64,000 bases of DNA from Tenacibaculum discolor (GTDB lineage Bacteria > Bacteroidota > Bacteroidia > Flavobacteriales > Flavobacteriaceae), in contig NZ_RCCS01000005.1 in NCBI RefSeq assembly GCF_003664185.1, forward strand, positions 186,001 through 250,000, in the 5' to 3' direction. Below are positions 42,272 through 52,580 of the stretch, one piece after another. Position numbers and translations under genes: made by a program. Numbering within the stretch: the first letter of the stretch is position 1; each line of letters starts with the position of its first letter. The notes below the pieces were generated by a model, which did not search any database, had not been told where the DNA came from, and was given only the letters and a program-made list of their open reading frames with translations.

Positions 42272-45200
42272 TTACTTTTTAAATAATTTAGTTGTAAGTA
42301 ATTTTTGTCCGTCATTTACCTCTAAAATGTACATTCCAGCATTTAACTTTGAAACGTCTAGATTAGAAGATTTTAAACGACCTTCTTTAACTACTTTCCC
42401 AACAGTATTTATAAGTTTATAATTTATTTTTTCTGCTTTTGAAGCTAGTTTTATTTGTATAAAATCTACCGCAGGATTAGGATATGTTAATAAATCTAAG
42501 CTTTCTTCATTTCCTATTGCTTCTCCGCTAATATTTGCTGCAAAACCAGTTATTGTAGCTACTGAAGAACCAGAAGAAATATTAACAGTATAATCTTCTA
42601 CCTCACCATAAGTAAATGTTTCACATGCTGTTTGAGCACTGTTATACTTCATAGAAACTCTAAGTCTTGTAGTTCCTGAAACATTTGATGGAATTGTAAA
42701 ATCTTCATAAAGCTCACCAGCACTTGAAGAAGAACCATTTAGTACTACTTCAGTGTCTTCAAAAACACCATCTTTATCATAATCAATCCATGCTTTCCAG
42801 TACTCAGTATAAGAAGAACTACTAAATCCAGCACTTACATATAATCTATTAGATCCTGGAGCCACATTCATTGTAAGGTTTGTATAATCTTTATAACCAC
42901 CATCGTTTCCTGTGTTATTGTCAACTCCTCCCATAGAAACTCTATCAATCCATTCGTAAGAAGAATTATTTCCTTGAGAAGCACAATACTCTACTGCTGA
43001 TACTTCTTTTGTTGTAAATGTTGCTGTATTACTCGATGCTGAAACATTTCCTGCAGCGTCTTTAGCTTTTACTGTAAAATTATACGTTGTATTTGCAATT
43101 AATCCAGTTAAGTTCATTGATGTACCACTAACAGTTCCTGCACTTGTAGCTCCATTAAATACCTCGTAACTAGTTACTCCAACATTATCTGTAGACGCTG
43201 TCCAACTTAATGTTGCTGTTGTTTCTTCAATATTAGATGCAGTTACTGAAGAAGGCGCTGTTGGTGCTTCTGTATCTGGTATAGCATTTGTAATATTAAC
43301 TGTATAATCTTCTACTTCACCATAAGAGAATGTTGCTTCACAAGCTGTTGGTGTAGCATTATATTTTAATACAATTCTCATTCTAGTAGTTCCTTGAGTT
43401 GCTGAAGCTGGTACTGTAAATGATGTACTTACAGGAGTATCTTTCGATGCTGCTTTCGTCCAAACTGTTTCTCCAGAATCAGAAAAATCTCCATCTTGAT
43501 TATAATCAATCCATACTCCATAACCTTCACTGTAAACAGTACCTGTCCATTTAGGAGTAATAGTTATTGTATTAGAATCACCAATAGATAAATCAGTTGA
43601 AATTGTAGTGAAATCAGAATATCCTCCACCTCCATCAGAAGTATTATCTATACTTCCTAATTGGACTCTTTCAATATATTCATCAGCAACACTATTTCCT
43701 TGTGAAGAACAATAATTAAGTGGTGGTGTTCCTGTTGTTGTTACATTTAATGTTCCTGGTGTTCCTGTTCCACCTGTTGTGCATTTTGCAGCTACTGATA
43801 CTGTATATTCTGTTCCACTTAATAATCCTGTAGCGTTAAATGATGTTCCAGCTACATTTGTTGTATTTCCTCCAATAGTTACATCGTAAGAAGCTGCTCC
43901 TGAAACTGCCGTCCAAGTTACTGTAAACCCATTATCACCAATATTTGATGAATTTAAGTTTGTTGGTGCTGCTAAAGCACAAGTTTGTACAAACTCTTCT
44001 CCTACATTAACTGCATAAAAAGCATTTGTTGTAGAAATTACTTCTTGAGAGTTTGCTCCATATAAATCTGTAGCAGCTTGAATAGCACCAGTTCTTGCAT
44101 CAGCAAAAGTTGAACTAGCTGATAAATAGTTAGCTTCGGTACGATAAGCAATTTTAGCTGCTTTTGTTATACCTATTCCCGTTACATTATAGTTATCACT
44201 TGCATCATTTGTTCCAGATCCACCAACTGATAGTAAATAAAACCATTTATTTAAAACTCCTGAGTTTGTGTGAACTCCACAATAATCATTAAATCTTGTT
44301 GGTGTACCACAGTTTGGGTTCTTCCAATAAGTTCCTCCATAAGTATCTGGTTGCCCTTGTGATTTTGGATCATTCATAGAACGTAAAGCAGCAGAACCAC
44401 TACGTCTGTCTATTTCATCTCCTATTAACCAAACTGAAAGGTCTGGGTTTAAATCGTTTCCATTTCCTTTTGCAAAATGTTCAACAGCTGCTCCCCAAAT
44501 ATCTGAGAAACCTTCATTTAAAGCTCCTGATTCTCTTTGGTATGCTAAGTTTGCTGTATGAGTACATACTGCATGTCCTATTTCATGAGCAGCAACATCG
44601 ATAGAAGTTAAGGCATCGAAGTTACCATTTCCTTCTGTTCCATTCGAAGAACCATCTCCATAAGACATTACAGAACCATTCCAAAAGGCATTATCATAGT
44701 TAGTATCAACATGTACATAGCTTCTAATTTGAGCTCCACTATTATCATAACTATTTCTGTTATGCTTTTGTAAAAAATACTCATAGGTCATCATTGCTCC
44801 CCAATGAGCATCTAACGCTGCATCATCTTTATTAGCACTATGTTCTGCTGTAGTCCAATTATTATCATTATCAGTAAACTGATCGTAATTTGTAACATAT
44901 GGATATGTAGAACCTGGCGCTTGATTTTTTGCATCTCTGGTGTAAATTTTTCTTCCAGAATCACTTAAAATGTAGTTTCCTCCACTTAATGTTGTTTCAA
45001 TAGTTCTTGTTCCACTATAACGAGTTTGTGCAGTACCTGATGCAAACGCTGCTGTTATAGCTTCTGTAGCTTTTTTACTTTTTTTAGCATGCTCGGTAAG
45101 TTCACCTACATGACCAAATTCATCTAAATGCTTAATAATAGCATTGTAAAATAATGCTTCTCCTGTGTGAGCATCTATATATAAATAACCTCTGCTAAGT

Positions 45201-45757
45201 GGTTTTGTAGCAAAGATGTCAAATTTATAAGCTAATCTTGGTTCTTTTTTTCCAATTACCTCTCTAGGAAGAATTAATAATTCCCCTTCAGGTTTTTTAT
45301 AGTTATCCATTTCTTTAGCAGCATCAGGAAATTCCCATAAATACTTTTCTGCTCCTGTGTGTGATAAAGCTTTTTGAAATGCTTGAGCTTTTGATAGCTT
45401 AGGAATTACTTTTACCTTTCCAACATCATAAAACTCACCATTCATACTCATTAAAGAACCATTCTTTGCATGTGCTGTATAAGTGGCAAACTCTACTTTT
45501 ACTCCTTTAAATTTTTGTTGAAATTTTTCATGTGTAAAGCCTAAATCATCTCTATTTGATTTAATTTTTTGTAAGCCATCATTTTTAAATAGCTTTAATT
45601 TTTGTCTAATTAAATCTGGTGCCTTTTGTAGAGATACCTTTGAAGATTTGTTGAACTTAACGTGTTTTAACTCTCTATTTTCTTGGGCGTTTATCGTATA
45701 AACTCCTGCGAATAAAAAAGCAGATAAAAACACAGTTCTTGCATAATTGTGTTTCAT
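42272..45757 (-). CDS. T9SS-secreted M4-family (thermolysin-like) metalloprotease with FN3/GEVED modules
   Basis: After a signal peptide (TVFLSAFLFAGVYTINAQ) an FTP/PepSY propeptide acts as intramolecular chaperone and inhibitor. The catalytic domain (about residues 230-620) has the zinc motif DVAAHEIGHAVCTHTANL, the third ligand in GALNEGFSDIWG, and GVHTNSGVLNKWFYLL with the active-site His. FN3, GEVED (about 679-826), FN3, GEVED (about 922-1059) and a T9SS sorting tail ([19 protein letters not shown] ... [21 protein letters not shown]) follow. It should degrade extracellular protein, with the modules binding substrate or surface glycans. Neighbours on both sides are secreted proteins with the same modules. 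Confidence 0.95.
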   Translation of the reverse strand: MKHNYARTVFLSAFLFAGVYTINAQENRELKHVKFNKSSKVSLQKAPDLIRQKLKLFKNDGLQKIKSNRDDLGFTHEKFQQKFKGVKVEFATYTAHAKNGSLMSMNGEFYDVGKVKVIPKLSKAQAFQKALSHTGAEKYLWEFPDAAKEMDNYKKPEGELLILPREVIGKKEPRLAYKFDIFATKPLSRGYLYIDAHTGEALFYNAIIKHLDEFGHVGELTEHAKKSKKATEAITAAFASGTAQTRYSGTRTIETTLSGGNYILSDSGRKIYTRDAKNQAPGSTYPYVTNYDQFTDNDNNWTTAEHSANKDDAALDAHWGAMMTYEYFLQKHNRNSYDNSGAQIRSYVHVDTNYDNAFWNGSVMSYGDGSSNGTEGNGNFDALTSIDVAAHEIGHAVCTHTANLAYQRESGALNEGFSDIWGAAVEHFAKGNGNDLNPDLSVWLIGDEIDRRSGSAALRSMNDPKSQGQPDTYGGTYWKNPNCGTPTRFNDYCGVHTNSGVLNKWFYLLSVGGSGTNDASDNYNVTGIGITKAAKIAYRTEANYLSASSTFADARTGAIQAATDLYGANSQEVISTTNAFYAVNVGEEFVQTCALAAPTNLNSSNIGDNGFTVTWTAVSGAASYDVTIGGNTTNVAGTSFNATGLLSGTEYTVSVAAKCTTGGTGTPGTLNVTTTGTPPLNYCSSQGNSVADEYIERVQLGSIDNTSDGGGGYSDFTTISTDLSIGDSNTITITPKWTGTVYSEGYGVWIDYNQDGDFSDSGETVWTKAASKDTPVSTSFTVPASATQGTTRMRIVLKYNATPTACEATFSYGEVEDYTVNITNAIPDTEAPTAPSSVTASNIEETTATLSWTASTDNVGVTSYEVFNGATSAGTVSGTSMNLTGLIANTTYNFTVKAKDAAGNVSASSNTATFTTKEVSAVEYCASQGNNSSYEWIDRVSMGGVDNNTGNDGGYKDYTNLTMNVAPGSNRLYVSAGFSSSSYTEYWKAWIDYDKDGVFEDTEVVLNGSSSSAGELYEDFTIPSNVSGTTRLRVSMKYNSAQTACETFTYGEVEDYTVNISSGSSVATITGFAANISGEAIGNEESLDLLTYPNPAVDFIQIKLASKAEKINYKLINTVGKVVKEGRLKSSNLDVSKLNAGMYILEVNDGQKLLTTKLFKK

Positions 45758-45788
45758 TTTTGAAGGGTTTAGTTAATTGATTTTAATT

Positions 45789-45816
45789 AAAAAGCCTGAG
45801 AAATAACTCAGGCTTT
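45789..45816 (-). terminator. Terminator between the M43 and M4 protease genes
   Basis: AAAGCCTGAG (45791-45800) pairs perfectly with CTCAGGCTTT (45807-45816). Only 31 bp remain before the M4 ATG and no -7 element is visible there, so M4 expression may depend on read-through. Confidence 0.75.
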
Positions 45817-45825
45817 CTATAAGAG

Positions 45826-48522
45826 TTATTTTTTAAACACCTTAGTAGTTAGTAATTTTTGACCATCATTAACTTCTAAAATATACATTCCTGTATTTAG
45901 TTTAGAAACATCGATGCTTGAAGAATTTAAGCGTCCAGCTTTCATTACTCTACCAATTGTATTTACAATTTTATAAGTCATATTATCAGCTCTAGAGGCT
46001 AATTTTACTTGTATGAAATCTACTGCTGGATTTGGGTACGACATTAAGTCTAAACTGTTTTCATTACCCAATCTCTCACCATTTACACTAGCTGAAGATT
46101 CTTGTCTTGTACTAGAAACAATATTTACTGTATAGTCTTCTACTTCTCCATAAGTAAATGTTTCACAAGCTGTTTGAGCAGCATTATATTTCATTGAAAC
46201 ACGCATTCTTGTTGCTCCTAAAGTTGCTCCTGCAGGAACATCAACTGTAGATGTTAAGTTATTTGCACTTGATGAAGATCCTGTTACAACTTTTTCACTA
46301 CTCTCAAATGTTCCGTTTTGATTAAAATCAATCCAAACAGCCCAATGCTCTGTATATGAAGAACTACTAAACCCTGCACTAATAGTCATTTGGTTTGAGC
46401 TTCCTACAGCCAACGTTGCTGTTTTAGAAGTAAAATCAGCATATCCTCCATTATCTCCAGTTGCATTAGTCATTCCTCCTAACTCAACATTATCAATCCA
46501 CTCATAAGAAGAGTTGTTTCCTTTTGATTCACAGTATGAAACTGAGTTTGATAAAGTTGTTACGTTTATTGCACTACTAGAAGCAGAAACATTTCCTGCT
46601 GCATCTTTTGCTCTTACTGAAAAAGTATAAGTAGTTGCTGCTGTTAATCCTGTTACATTTGTTGTAGTTCCTGTTACAGAACCAATATTAGTAGTTCCTT
46701 GATAAACATCATAACCAGTTACTCCAACGTTATCCGTAGATGCTGACCAGTTTAATGTTAAAGAAGTTTGCGTTACACTAGAAGCTGCTAAGTTTGTTGG
46801 TACAGTTGGCGCTGTTGTATCTGCTGTTACTGCTCCAATTACTACTGTATAGTCTTCTACTTCTCCATAAGAAAATGAAGCTTCACATGCCGTTGGTGTT
46901 GCATTGTATTTTAAAACTACACGCATTCTTGTTGCTCCATCTGTAGCAGAAGCTGGCACTGTAAAAGATGTACTAACTGGTGTATCTTTAGATGCAGCCT
47001 TTGTCCAAACAGTTTCTCCTGAATCAGAAAAATCTCCATCTTGATTATAATCTATCCAAACACCATATCCTTCGTTATATACAGTTCCTGTCCAAGTTGG
47101 TGTAATAGTGATTGTATGAGAAGTTCCTTTTGCTAAATTTGTTGAAATTCCTGTATGGTCAGAATAACCATTTCCTCCTCCAGTACTATTATCAATAGTT
47201 CCTAATTGTACTCTTCCAATATATTCATCAGAAACACTATTTCCTTTTGATGAACAATAAGAAATTGTTACTTCAGGAGTAGTAAAAGTTGAAGAAGCAC
47301 TATATGCTGAATTTGAACCATCAGAACATTTACTACGTACTTGTACTTCATATTGAGTAGATGCTGATAATCCGCTTAAAGATGTTGAAGTTCCTGAAAC
47401 CGCATTAGTTGTCCATGATGAAGTTCCTGTTTGACGATATCTTACATCGTATGTAGCTCCTGAAACTGCTGTCCAAGATACTGATGCTCCTGAAGAAGTA
47501 ATACTAGATACAGTTACACCTGTTGGTACCGTTGCTGTACATGAAGTAGAACCTCCAGTTTTATCTGATAAAGCTAAACTTCTACGTACTCCTCCTGACT
47601 CTAAAACAGCACGCATTCTATTTTTTTGACCTAAAGTAAATAGGTTCATACAAGTATCATCAGAGTAATCCATGTAGTTTTCAACCATATCTGCTGATCC
47701 ACAAGAAGAGTGACTTGAAGCACATCCGTAGTTTGCAGCATCAGATTCTGGAGTATCAGAAACAAAATCGTCAACACCACAACCACCATCACCCCAGATG
47801 TGTCTAAGGTTTAAAAAGTGACCTACTTCGTGAGTAGTTGTTCTTCCTTTGTCAAATGGAGATGATAAATAAAAACCTGATCCTTTATCTGAACTACCAA
47901 AATATTGTGGACTCATTACAACTCCATCAGTAGCAGCACTACCTCCTGGAAATTGTGCATATCCTAAGATTCCACCACCAATATTACATACCCACATGTT
48001 AAGGTATTCTGAAGCATCCCATGGGTCTACTCCTCCTTGTGATGATTTTTTCATTGCATCATTAGTTCCCCATGAAGTTTTAGATGATGACTTTCTTGTA
48101 ATACCAGTTGTTGGATTACCATTTGGGTCTACTTGAGCTAAATAAAACTCTATTTCAGTATCTGCTGCTTGAGACCACTTATTTGTTTTATCTGAGTTCG
48201 TTCTTCTGTAATCTTCATTTAAAACATCAATTTGTGATTGAATTTGTGCCACACTGATGTTTTCTTGTGAATTACTATAAATAACGTGTACAACTACTGG
48301 GATTTGAATAATATTTCCTACTATTTTTCCTTGGTAGTTCTTCTTTTCTGCAATTCTTTTTTGAGTAAAAGACTCAATTTCTTGCATTTTGCTTTTTAAA
48401 GAAGGATTAAGGGATTGTCTGTACTCAAGATTTTCCATTGAGTGACAGTTTCTTTTTTCTTGGGCATACGAAGCACCAACAAAAAATAAGCACAGAAGTG
48501 CTAGGGTAATTTTGTTTTTCAT
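45826..48522 (-). CDS. T9SS-secreted M43-family (pappalysin-like) metalloprotease with FN3/GEVED modules
   Basis: A signal peptide ([17 protein letters not shown]) precedes a propeptide and an M43 catalytic domain with zinc motif [20 protein letters not shown] (about residues 229-243) and the Met-turn region [20 protein letters not shown]. This is the layout of cytophagalysin/pappalysin enzymes. FN3, GEVED (about 417-567), FN3, GEVED (about 664-804) and a T9SS sorting tail ([19 protein letters not shown] ... [21 protein letters not shown]) follow. The tail and modules are near-identical to those of the M4 neighbour, so the genes have exchanged or duplicated their 3' halves. A -7 element lies about 100 bp upstream. 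Confidence 0.94.
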   Translation of the reverse strand: MKNKITLALLCLFFVGASYAQEKRNCHSMENLEYRQSLNPSLKSKMQEIESFTQKRIAEKKNYQGKIVGNIIQIPVVVHVIYSNSQENISVAQIQSQIDVLNEDYRRTNSDKTNKWSQAADTEIEFYLAQVDPNGNPTTGITRKSSSKTSWGTNDAMKKSSQGGVDPWDASEYLNMWVCNIGGGILGYAQFPGGSAATDGVVMSPQYFGSSDKGSGFYLSSPFDKGRTTTHEVGHFLNLRHIWGDGGCGVDDFVSDTPESDAANYGCASSHSSCGSADMVENYMDYSDDTCMNLFTLGQKNRMRAVLESGGVRRSLALSDKTGGSTSCTATVPTGVTVSSITSSGASVSWTAVSGATYDVRYRQTGTSSWTTNAVSGTSTSLSGLSASTQYEVQVRSKCSDGSNSAYSASSTFTTPEVTISYCSSKGNSVSDEYIGRVQLGTIDNSTGGGNGYSDHTGISTNLAKGTSHTITITPTWTGTVYNEGYGVWIDYNQDGDFSDSGETVWTKAASKDTPVSTSFTVPASATDGATRMRVVLKYNATPTACEASFSYGEVEDYTVVIGAVTADTTAPTVPTNLAASSVTQTSLTLNWSASTDNVGVTGYDVYQGTTNIGSVTGTTTNVTGLTAATTYTFSVRAKDAAGNVSASSSAINVTTLSNSVSYCESKGNNSSYEWIDNVELGGMTNATGDNGGYADFTSKTATLAVGSSNQMTISAGFSSSSYTEHWAVWIDFNQNGTFESSEKVVTGSSSSANNLTSTVDVPAGATLGATRMRVSMKYNAAQTACETFTYGEVEDYTVNIVSSTRQESSASVNGERLGNENSLDLMSYPNPAVDFIQVKLASRADNMTYKIVNTIGRVMKAGRLNSSSIDVSKLNTGMYILEVNDGQKLLTTKVFKK

Positions 48523-48618
48523 TTTTGAAGGGTTTTTAGTTGAATTAATAAAACTTTAAGAGCCTTTTTTAAGCTTAAACCTTAAATAAAAACTCTTAAT
48601 TATTTGTTAAAACATTGA

Positions 48619-48626
48619 CAAATATA
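48619..48626 (-). promoter_or_regulatory. -7 element of the M43 protease gene
   Basis: The minus strand reads TATATTTG (TAnnTTTG). The leader would be about 90 nt. The palindrome at 48654-48675 lies 28-49 bp upstream, over the -33 region. Confidence 0.55.
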
Positions 48627-48653
48627 TAAAAAAAGATAAAAAAAGATGTTTTT

Positions 48654-48675
48654 TAAACAGTTAATTAACTGTTTA
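48654..48675. promoter_or_regulatory. 22-bp perfect palindrome with nearby half-sites, candidate operator
   Basis: The core AAACAGTTAATTAACTGTTT (48655-48674), extended by T and A on the ends, is perfectly symmetric. A half-site CAGTTAA recurs at 48711-48717 and AAACAGTTAA at 48771-48780 in the same 326-bp divergent intergenic region. No terminator T run follows it on either strand. I see nothing else in 48523-48848 apart from the -7 element. Confidence 0.5.
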
Positions 48676-48848
48676 TGTTTCTTTTATAAAACCAAAACAA
48701 CCCTTTATCCCAGTTAAACACTAGGTTTATTAGGAAAGAAAAAAAGATAATCTATTACTACTTACCTATCAAACAGTTAAGATAAATCCTCTTTCTGAAA
48801 ACGCATAATAGAGATATAAATTGTATTTTTATTAAAATTTTATGATTA

Positions 48849-50510
48849 ATGCTTGAAGTTAAAAACTTAGAAATATCCTTTAAAAACTCTCAGCCTTTAG
48901 TTCAACAAGTATCTTTTAGTGTTGAAAAAAATAAAACATTAGGAATCGTAGGCGAGAGTGGTAGCGGTAAATCAATAAGTTCTTTAGCTATTTTAGGGTT
49001 ACTTCCTAAAACTGCTACGGTGAAAGGTGATCTATTTTTTAACCAACAACCTTTATTAGGTTATAATGAGCAAGATTATCAAAAAATACGAGGTAATGAA
49101 ATTGCCATGATTTTTCAAGAACCCATGAGTTCTTTAAACCCTACATTAACTTGTGGTTTTCAAGTTGTTGAAATGTTACAGCAACATACACAATTACCTA
49201 ATCAAGAAATCAAAGAAGAAGTTATTTCTTTGTTTTCAAAAGTAAAACTTCCAAGACCTGAGGCTATTTATAACTCATATCCTCATCAAATAAGCGGAGG
49301 ACAAAAACAGCGTGTAATGATTGCTATGGCAATTGCTTGTAAACCTCAACTTTTAATTGCTGATGAACCTACTACAGCATTGGATGTTACTGTACAAAAA
49401 GAAATAATTTCTTTATTAAAAGAATTACAACAAGAATTTGAAATGGGAATTATTTTTATTTCTCACGATTTAGCATTAGTTTCTGAAATTGCAGATTCTG
49501 TCGTTGTTATGCATAAAGGAAAAATAGTAGAGAAGGGAAGTGCTAATCATCTTTTTTTACATCCAAAAGAAAATTATACAAAAGCTTTAATCAATTCAAA
49601 ACCAAACACAAAAAAACGACTTAAAACTTTACCTATAGTTAGTGACTTTATCAACGAAACTATAGATTCTACAATTTATACAGATGAAGAGCGCAATGCT
49701 TTTCATCAAAAAATATACAGGCGCCCTCCTTTGCTAGAAATTGTAAATTTGCATAAAGATTTTATTAGTAATGCTTCATGGTTTTCAAAACCAGCTATTG
49801 TGAAAGCAGTCAATGATGTGTCTTTTAAAATTTATGAAGGAGAAACATTAGGACTAGTAGGAGAGAGTGGCTGTGGAAAAACCACTTTAAGCAGAACTAT
49901 TTTACAACTAGAAAAAGCTACTTCTGGAAGTATTTTATACAAGGGCACTGACATTACGAAACTTTCAAAATCGGCTTTTAAAAAACTCCGAAAAGATATC
50001 CAAATAATTTTTCAAGATCCCTTTTCTTCTTTGAATCCGAGAATTACAGTAGGTAACGCGATTTTAGAACCAATGAAGGTTCATCACATACTTAACTCGA
50101 ACAATGAGCGAAAAGAATATGTGTGTAATTTGTTAGAAAAAGTAGGTTTAGAAGCATCTCATTTTAACCGATACCCACATGAATTTTCAGGTGGTCAGCG
50201 TCAACGTATAGGAATTGCTCGTGCTATTGCTTTACAACCCAAACTAATTATTTGTGATGAATCTGTTTCGGCTCTGGACGTGTCTGTACAAGCTCAAGTG
50301 TTAAATTTATTAAACCAACTAAAATCAGAATTTAATTTTACTTACATATTCATTTCTCATGATTTATCGGTCGTAAAATATATGGCCGATCAATTGGTTG
50401 TGATGAACAAAGGTAGGGTAGAAGAGATTGCTGATGCAGACGAAATTTACCAACATCCAAAGACAAAATACACCCAAACATTAATCGAAGCTATTCCAAA
50501 AGGGCTATGA
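48849..50510 (+). CDS. Dipeptide/oligopeptide-type ABC transporter, dual ATP-binding protein
   Basis: The 553-residue protein fuses the two ATPases of a peptide (Opp/Dpp-type) importer. NBD1 has GESGSGKSISSLAILGLL, ISGGQKQRVMIAMAIACKPQLLIADEPTTALDV. NBD2 has GESGCGKTTLSRTILQLE, FSGGQRQRIGIARAIALQPKLIICDESVSALDV. The oligopeptide-transporter C-terminal extension (HPKTKYTQTLIEAIPKG) is also present. No permease or binding-protein gene is adjacent, which is usual in flavobacteria, where these components are scattered. The likely role is import of peptides released by proteases, but the substrate is inferred. The ATG lacks a clear -7 element upstream. Confidence 0.93.
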   Translation: MLEVKNLEISFKNSQPLVQQVSFSVEKNKTLGIVGESGSGKSISSLAILGLLPKTATVKGDLFFNQQPLLGYNEQDYQKIRGNEIAMIFQEPMSSLNPTLTCGFQVVEMLQQHTQLPNQEIKEEVISLFSKVKLPRPEAIYNSYPHQISGGQKQRVMIAMAIACKPQLLIADEPTTALDVTVQKEIISLLKELQQEFEMGIIFISHDLALVSEIADSVVVMHKGKIVEKGSANHLFLHPKENYTKALINSKPNTKKRLKTLPIVSDFINETIDSTIYTDEERNAFHQKIYRRPPLLEIVNLHKDFISNASWFSKPAIVKAVNDVSFKIYEGETLGLVGESGCGKTTLSRTILQLEKATSGSILYKGTDITKLSKSAFKKLRKDIQIIFQDPFSSLNPRITVGNAILEPMKVHHILNSNNERKEYVCNLLEKVGLEASHFNRYPHEFSGGQRQRIGIARAIALQPKLIICDESVSALDVSVQAQVLNLLNQLKSEFNFTYIFISHDLSVVKYMADQLVVMNKGRVEEIADADEIYQHPKTKYTQTLIEAIPKGL

Positions 50511-50567
50511 CTTTTTTCACTGCGTTATTAATGGTATATTGCACCGTTAAAAACGAAAAGAGAGAAT

Positions 50568-51584
50568 ATGAAGATTATAGTACCAATGGCTGGAATTGGG
50601 TCTCGTTTAAGACCTCATACATTAACAACTCCTAAGCCATTAACAGTTATTGCTGGTAAATCAATTGTACAGCGATTAGTAGAGGATATTACTTCTGTTG
50701 TAGACCAACCTATAGAGGAAATTGCTTTTATAATTGGGCCTGCTGCTAAAGGGTTTCCTGCTGATACAAAAGATAAATTAATAAAAATAGCAGAAAATTT
50801 AGGTGCAAAAGGTTCTGTATACGTACAAGAAGAAGCGTTAGGAACTGCACACGCTATTTACTGTGCTAAAGAATCATTAGGTGGTTCTTGCGTTGTCGCT
50901 TTTGCTGATACATTATTTAAGGCTGACTTTACCTTAGACGCTAATGCTGATGGGGCTATTTGGGTGAAGCAAGTAGAAGATCCAAGCGCTTTTGGTGTGG
51001 TAAAATTAAAAGACGGTTTTATTACTGATTTTGTTGAAAAACCTAAAGAATTTGTCTCTGATTTAGCTATTATTGGTATTTATTACTTTAAAGATGCTGA
51101 CAAGTTACTTGAAGAAATAAAATATTTAATTGATAACGATATCAGACCTTCTGGTGAATATCAATTAACTGAAGCTCTTGAAGCTTTAAAAGTAAAAGGA
51201 GCTAAATTTATTCCTGGAAAAGTAAATACTTGGATGGATTGTGGTAAAAAAGACCCAACTGTAGATACTAACAAGCAAGTTTTAGGTTTTGAACAAGCTG
51301 ATGGCAACAATTTAGTGTCTGAAGACGTTGTATTAGAGAACGCTGAAATTATTCAGCCATGTTATGTTGGAAAAAATGTAGTGTTGAAAAATACTAAAAT
51401 AGGACCTTTTGTTTCAATTGGAGAAAATAGTGTTGTTGAAAACTCAACAATAACAAACTCTTTAATTCAAACAAACGTGCATATTTCAAATGCCAATTTA
51501 GATAATGCAATGATTGGTAACCACGCAAAATACAATGCTAATTATACATCGGTAAGTATAGGTGATTATACAGAGCTTACATAA
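50568..51584 (+). CDS. Sugar-phosphate nucleotidyltransferase with left-handed beta-helix tail
   Basis: The N-terminal 230 residues are a nucleotidyltransferase: KIIVPMAGIGSRLRPHTLTTPKPLTVIAGKSI (G-x-G-x-R-x-P loop and the catalytic PKPL Lys), FADTLF, EDPSAFGVVKL and VEKPKE. The tail (VVLENAEIIQPCYVGKNVVLKNTKIGPFVSIGENSVVENSTI) has hexapeptide repeats forming a left-handed beta-helix. This layout is that of glucose-1-phosphate thymidylyl- or uridylyl-type enzymes that activate sugars for surface polysaccharides. The exact nucleotide and sugar are not decided by sequence. It heads a run with the TPR, DUF4292 and EnvC-like genes. Confidence 0.9.
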   Translation: MKIIVPMAGIGSRLRPHTLTTPKPLTVIAGKSIVQRLVEDITSVVDQPIEEIAFIIGPAAKGFPADTKDKLIKIAENLGAKGSVYVQEEALGTAHAIYCAKESLGGSCVVAFADTLFKADFTLDANADGAIWVKQVEDPSAFGVVKLKDGFITDFVEKPKEFVSDLAIIGIYYFKDADKLLEEIKYLIDNDIRPSGEYQLTEALEALKVKGAKFIPGKVNTWMDCGKKDPTVDTNKQVLGFEQADGNNLVSEDVVLENAEIIQPCYVGKNVVLKNTKIGPFVSIGENSVVENSTITNSLIQTNVHISNANLDNAMIGNHAKYNANYTSVSIGDYTELT

Positions 51585-52560
51585 AATCTCAATAGAAAAG
51601 AGAAGAGAGAAGAGAGAGAAAATTATTTTTTCTAAAGTGATACTGTCTTTTTTCTTTCTTCTTTTTTCTTTCTTTCTAAACGCTCAAGATAGCATTCCTG
51701 CATCAGTTAATACAGCTGAGAAAAACAATATAGAGTTTCAACAGCATTTTTTTAAAGCACTTTCAGACAAAGCTATTTTTAACTATCAAAAGGCTATACA
51801 AAGTCTAGAAAAGTGTAACAGAATACTTCCAAATAACAAAGCTGTTTTATTTGAACTTTCTAAAAACTATGAAAAGTTAGGCAGAAACCCTGAAGCTTTG
51901 ACCTATATTGATTTAGCTTTAGAATTGGAACCCAATAATGTTTGGATGCTTGAACACAAAGTTTTTACTTTAAGAAAGTTAGCTAATTTTTCTGATGCTA
52001 TCATTGCTCAACAAAAAATAGCTACTACACACCCTAAGAAAAAACAATTGCTTGTTTTTTTACATTTACAAAACAAAGATCTTACGTCTGCTAAAAAAGT
52101 ATTGGCTGAATTAAAAGAAGCTAAATTATTAAACAGTAGACTTCGTTCTATTGAAAGAAAAATAAATGCTCGAAAAACAACTGAAGAGCAACCAACAAAA
52201 ATTACTGAAAACCTTAACCCTAAATCACTTTTTGAAAAAGAAAAGTCCTATAAAAATTTAAAAACTTTATTAGATAAGTTAGCTGCTGACAACGATGCTG
52301 ACTTGTTAAAATACAGTGAACAAGGTTTATCTCTTTTTCCTGCACAACCTTTTGTATACTTAATGAACGGAAAAGCGTTTAATAACAATAAAGATTATAA
52401 AAAAGCATTAGAAACCTTACAAAACGGCATTGATTTTGTTATTGATAATAATGAAATAGAAGCCAAGTTTTACTTAGAAATGTCTAAAGCTTACCAAGGA
52501 TTGAATAATATTAAAAAAGCCAATTCTTATAAAAACAAAGCTGAAAAGATTTTAAAATAA
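51562..52560 (+). CDS. Periplasmic TPR-repeat protein
   Basis: The mature part contains tetratricopeptide repeats: FFKALSDKAIFNYQKAIQSLEKCNRI, KAVLFELSKNYEKLGRNPEALTYIDLALEL, VWMLEHKVFTLRKLANFSDAIIAQQKI and, near the end, FVYLMNGKAFNNNKDYKKALETLQNGI and AKFYLEMSKAYQGLNNIKKANSYKNKA. A signal peptide (VILSFFFLLFSFFLNAQ) precedes. The start is unclear: GTG 51562 gives a long basic leader and overlaps the nucleotidyltransferase by 23 bp, and GTG 51637 removes the positive n-region. It is next to DUF4292 and EnvC-like genes, a trio conserved in Bacteroidota and probably linked to envelope assembly. Confidence 0.85.
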   Translation: MIIQSLHKISIEKRREKREKIIFSKVILSFFFLLFSFFLNAQDSIPASVNTAEKNNIEFQQHFFKALSDKAIFNYQKAIQSLEKCNRILPNNKAVLFELSKNYEKLGRNPEALTYIDLALELEPNNVWMLEHKVFTLRKLANFSDAIIAQQKIATTHPKKKQLLVFLHLQNKDLTSAKKVLAELKEAKLLNSRLRSIERKINARKTTEEQPTKITENLNPKSLFEKEKSYKNLKTLLDKLAADNDADLLKYSEQGLSLFPAQPFVYLMNGKAFNNNKDYKKALETLQNGIDFVIDNNEIEAKFYLEMSKAYQGLNNIKKANSYKNKAEKILK

Positions 52561-52580
52561 GTTTCGTTAGTACAAATTTT

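Noticed and set aside
37779-48522. Repetitive DNA in the T9SS genes considered as CRISPR or tandem repeat array
   Set aside because: The repeats are in-frame protein modules of 130-150 residues with diverged copies; there are no short regular repeats with unique spacers.
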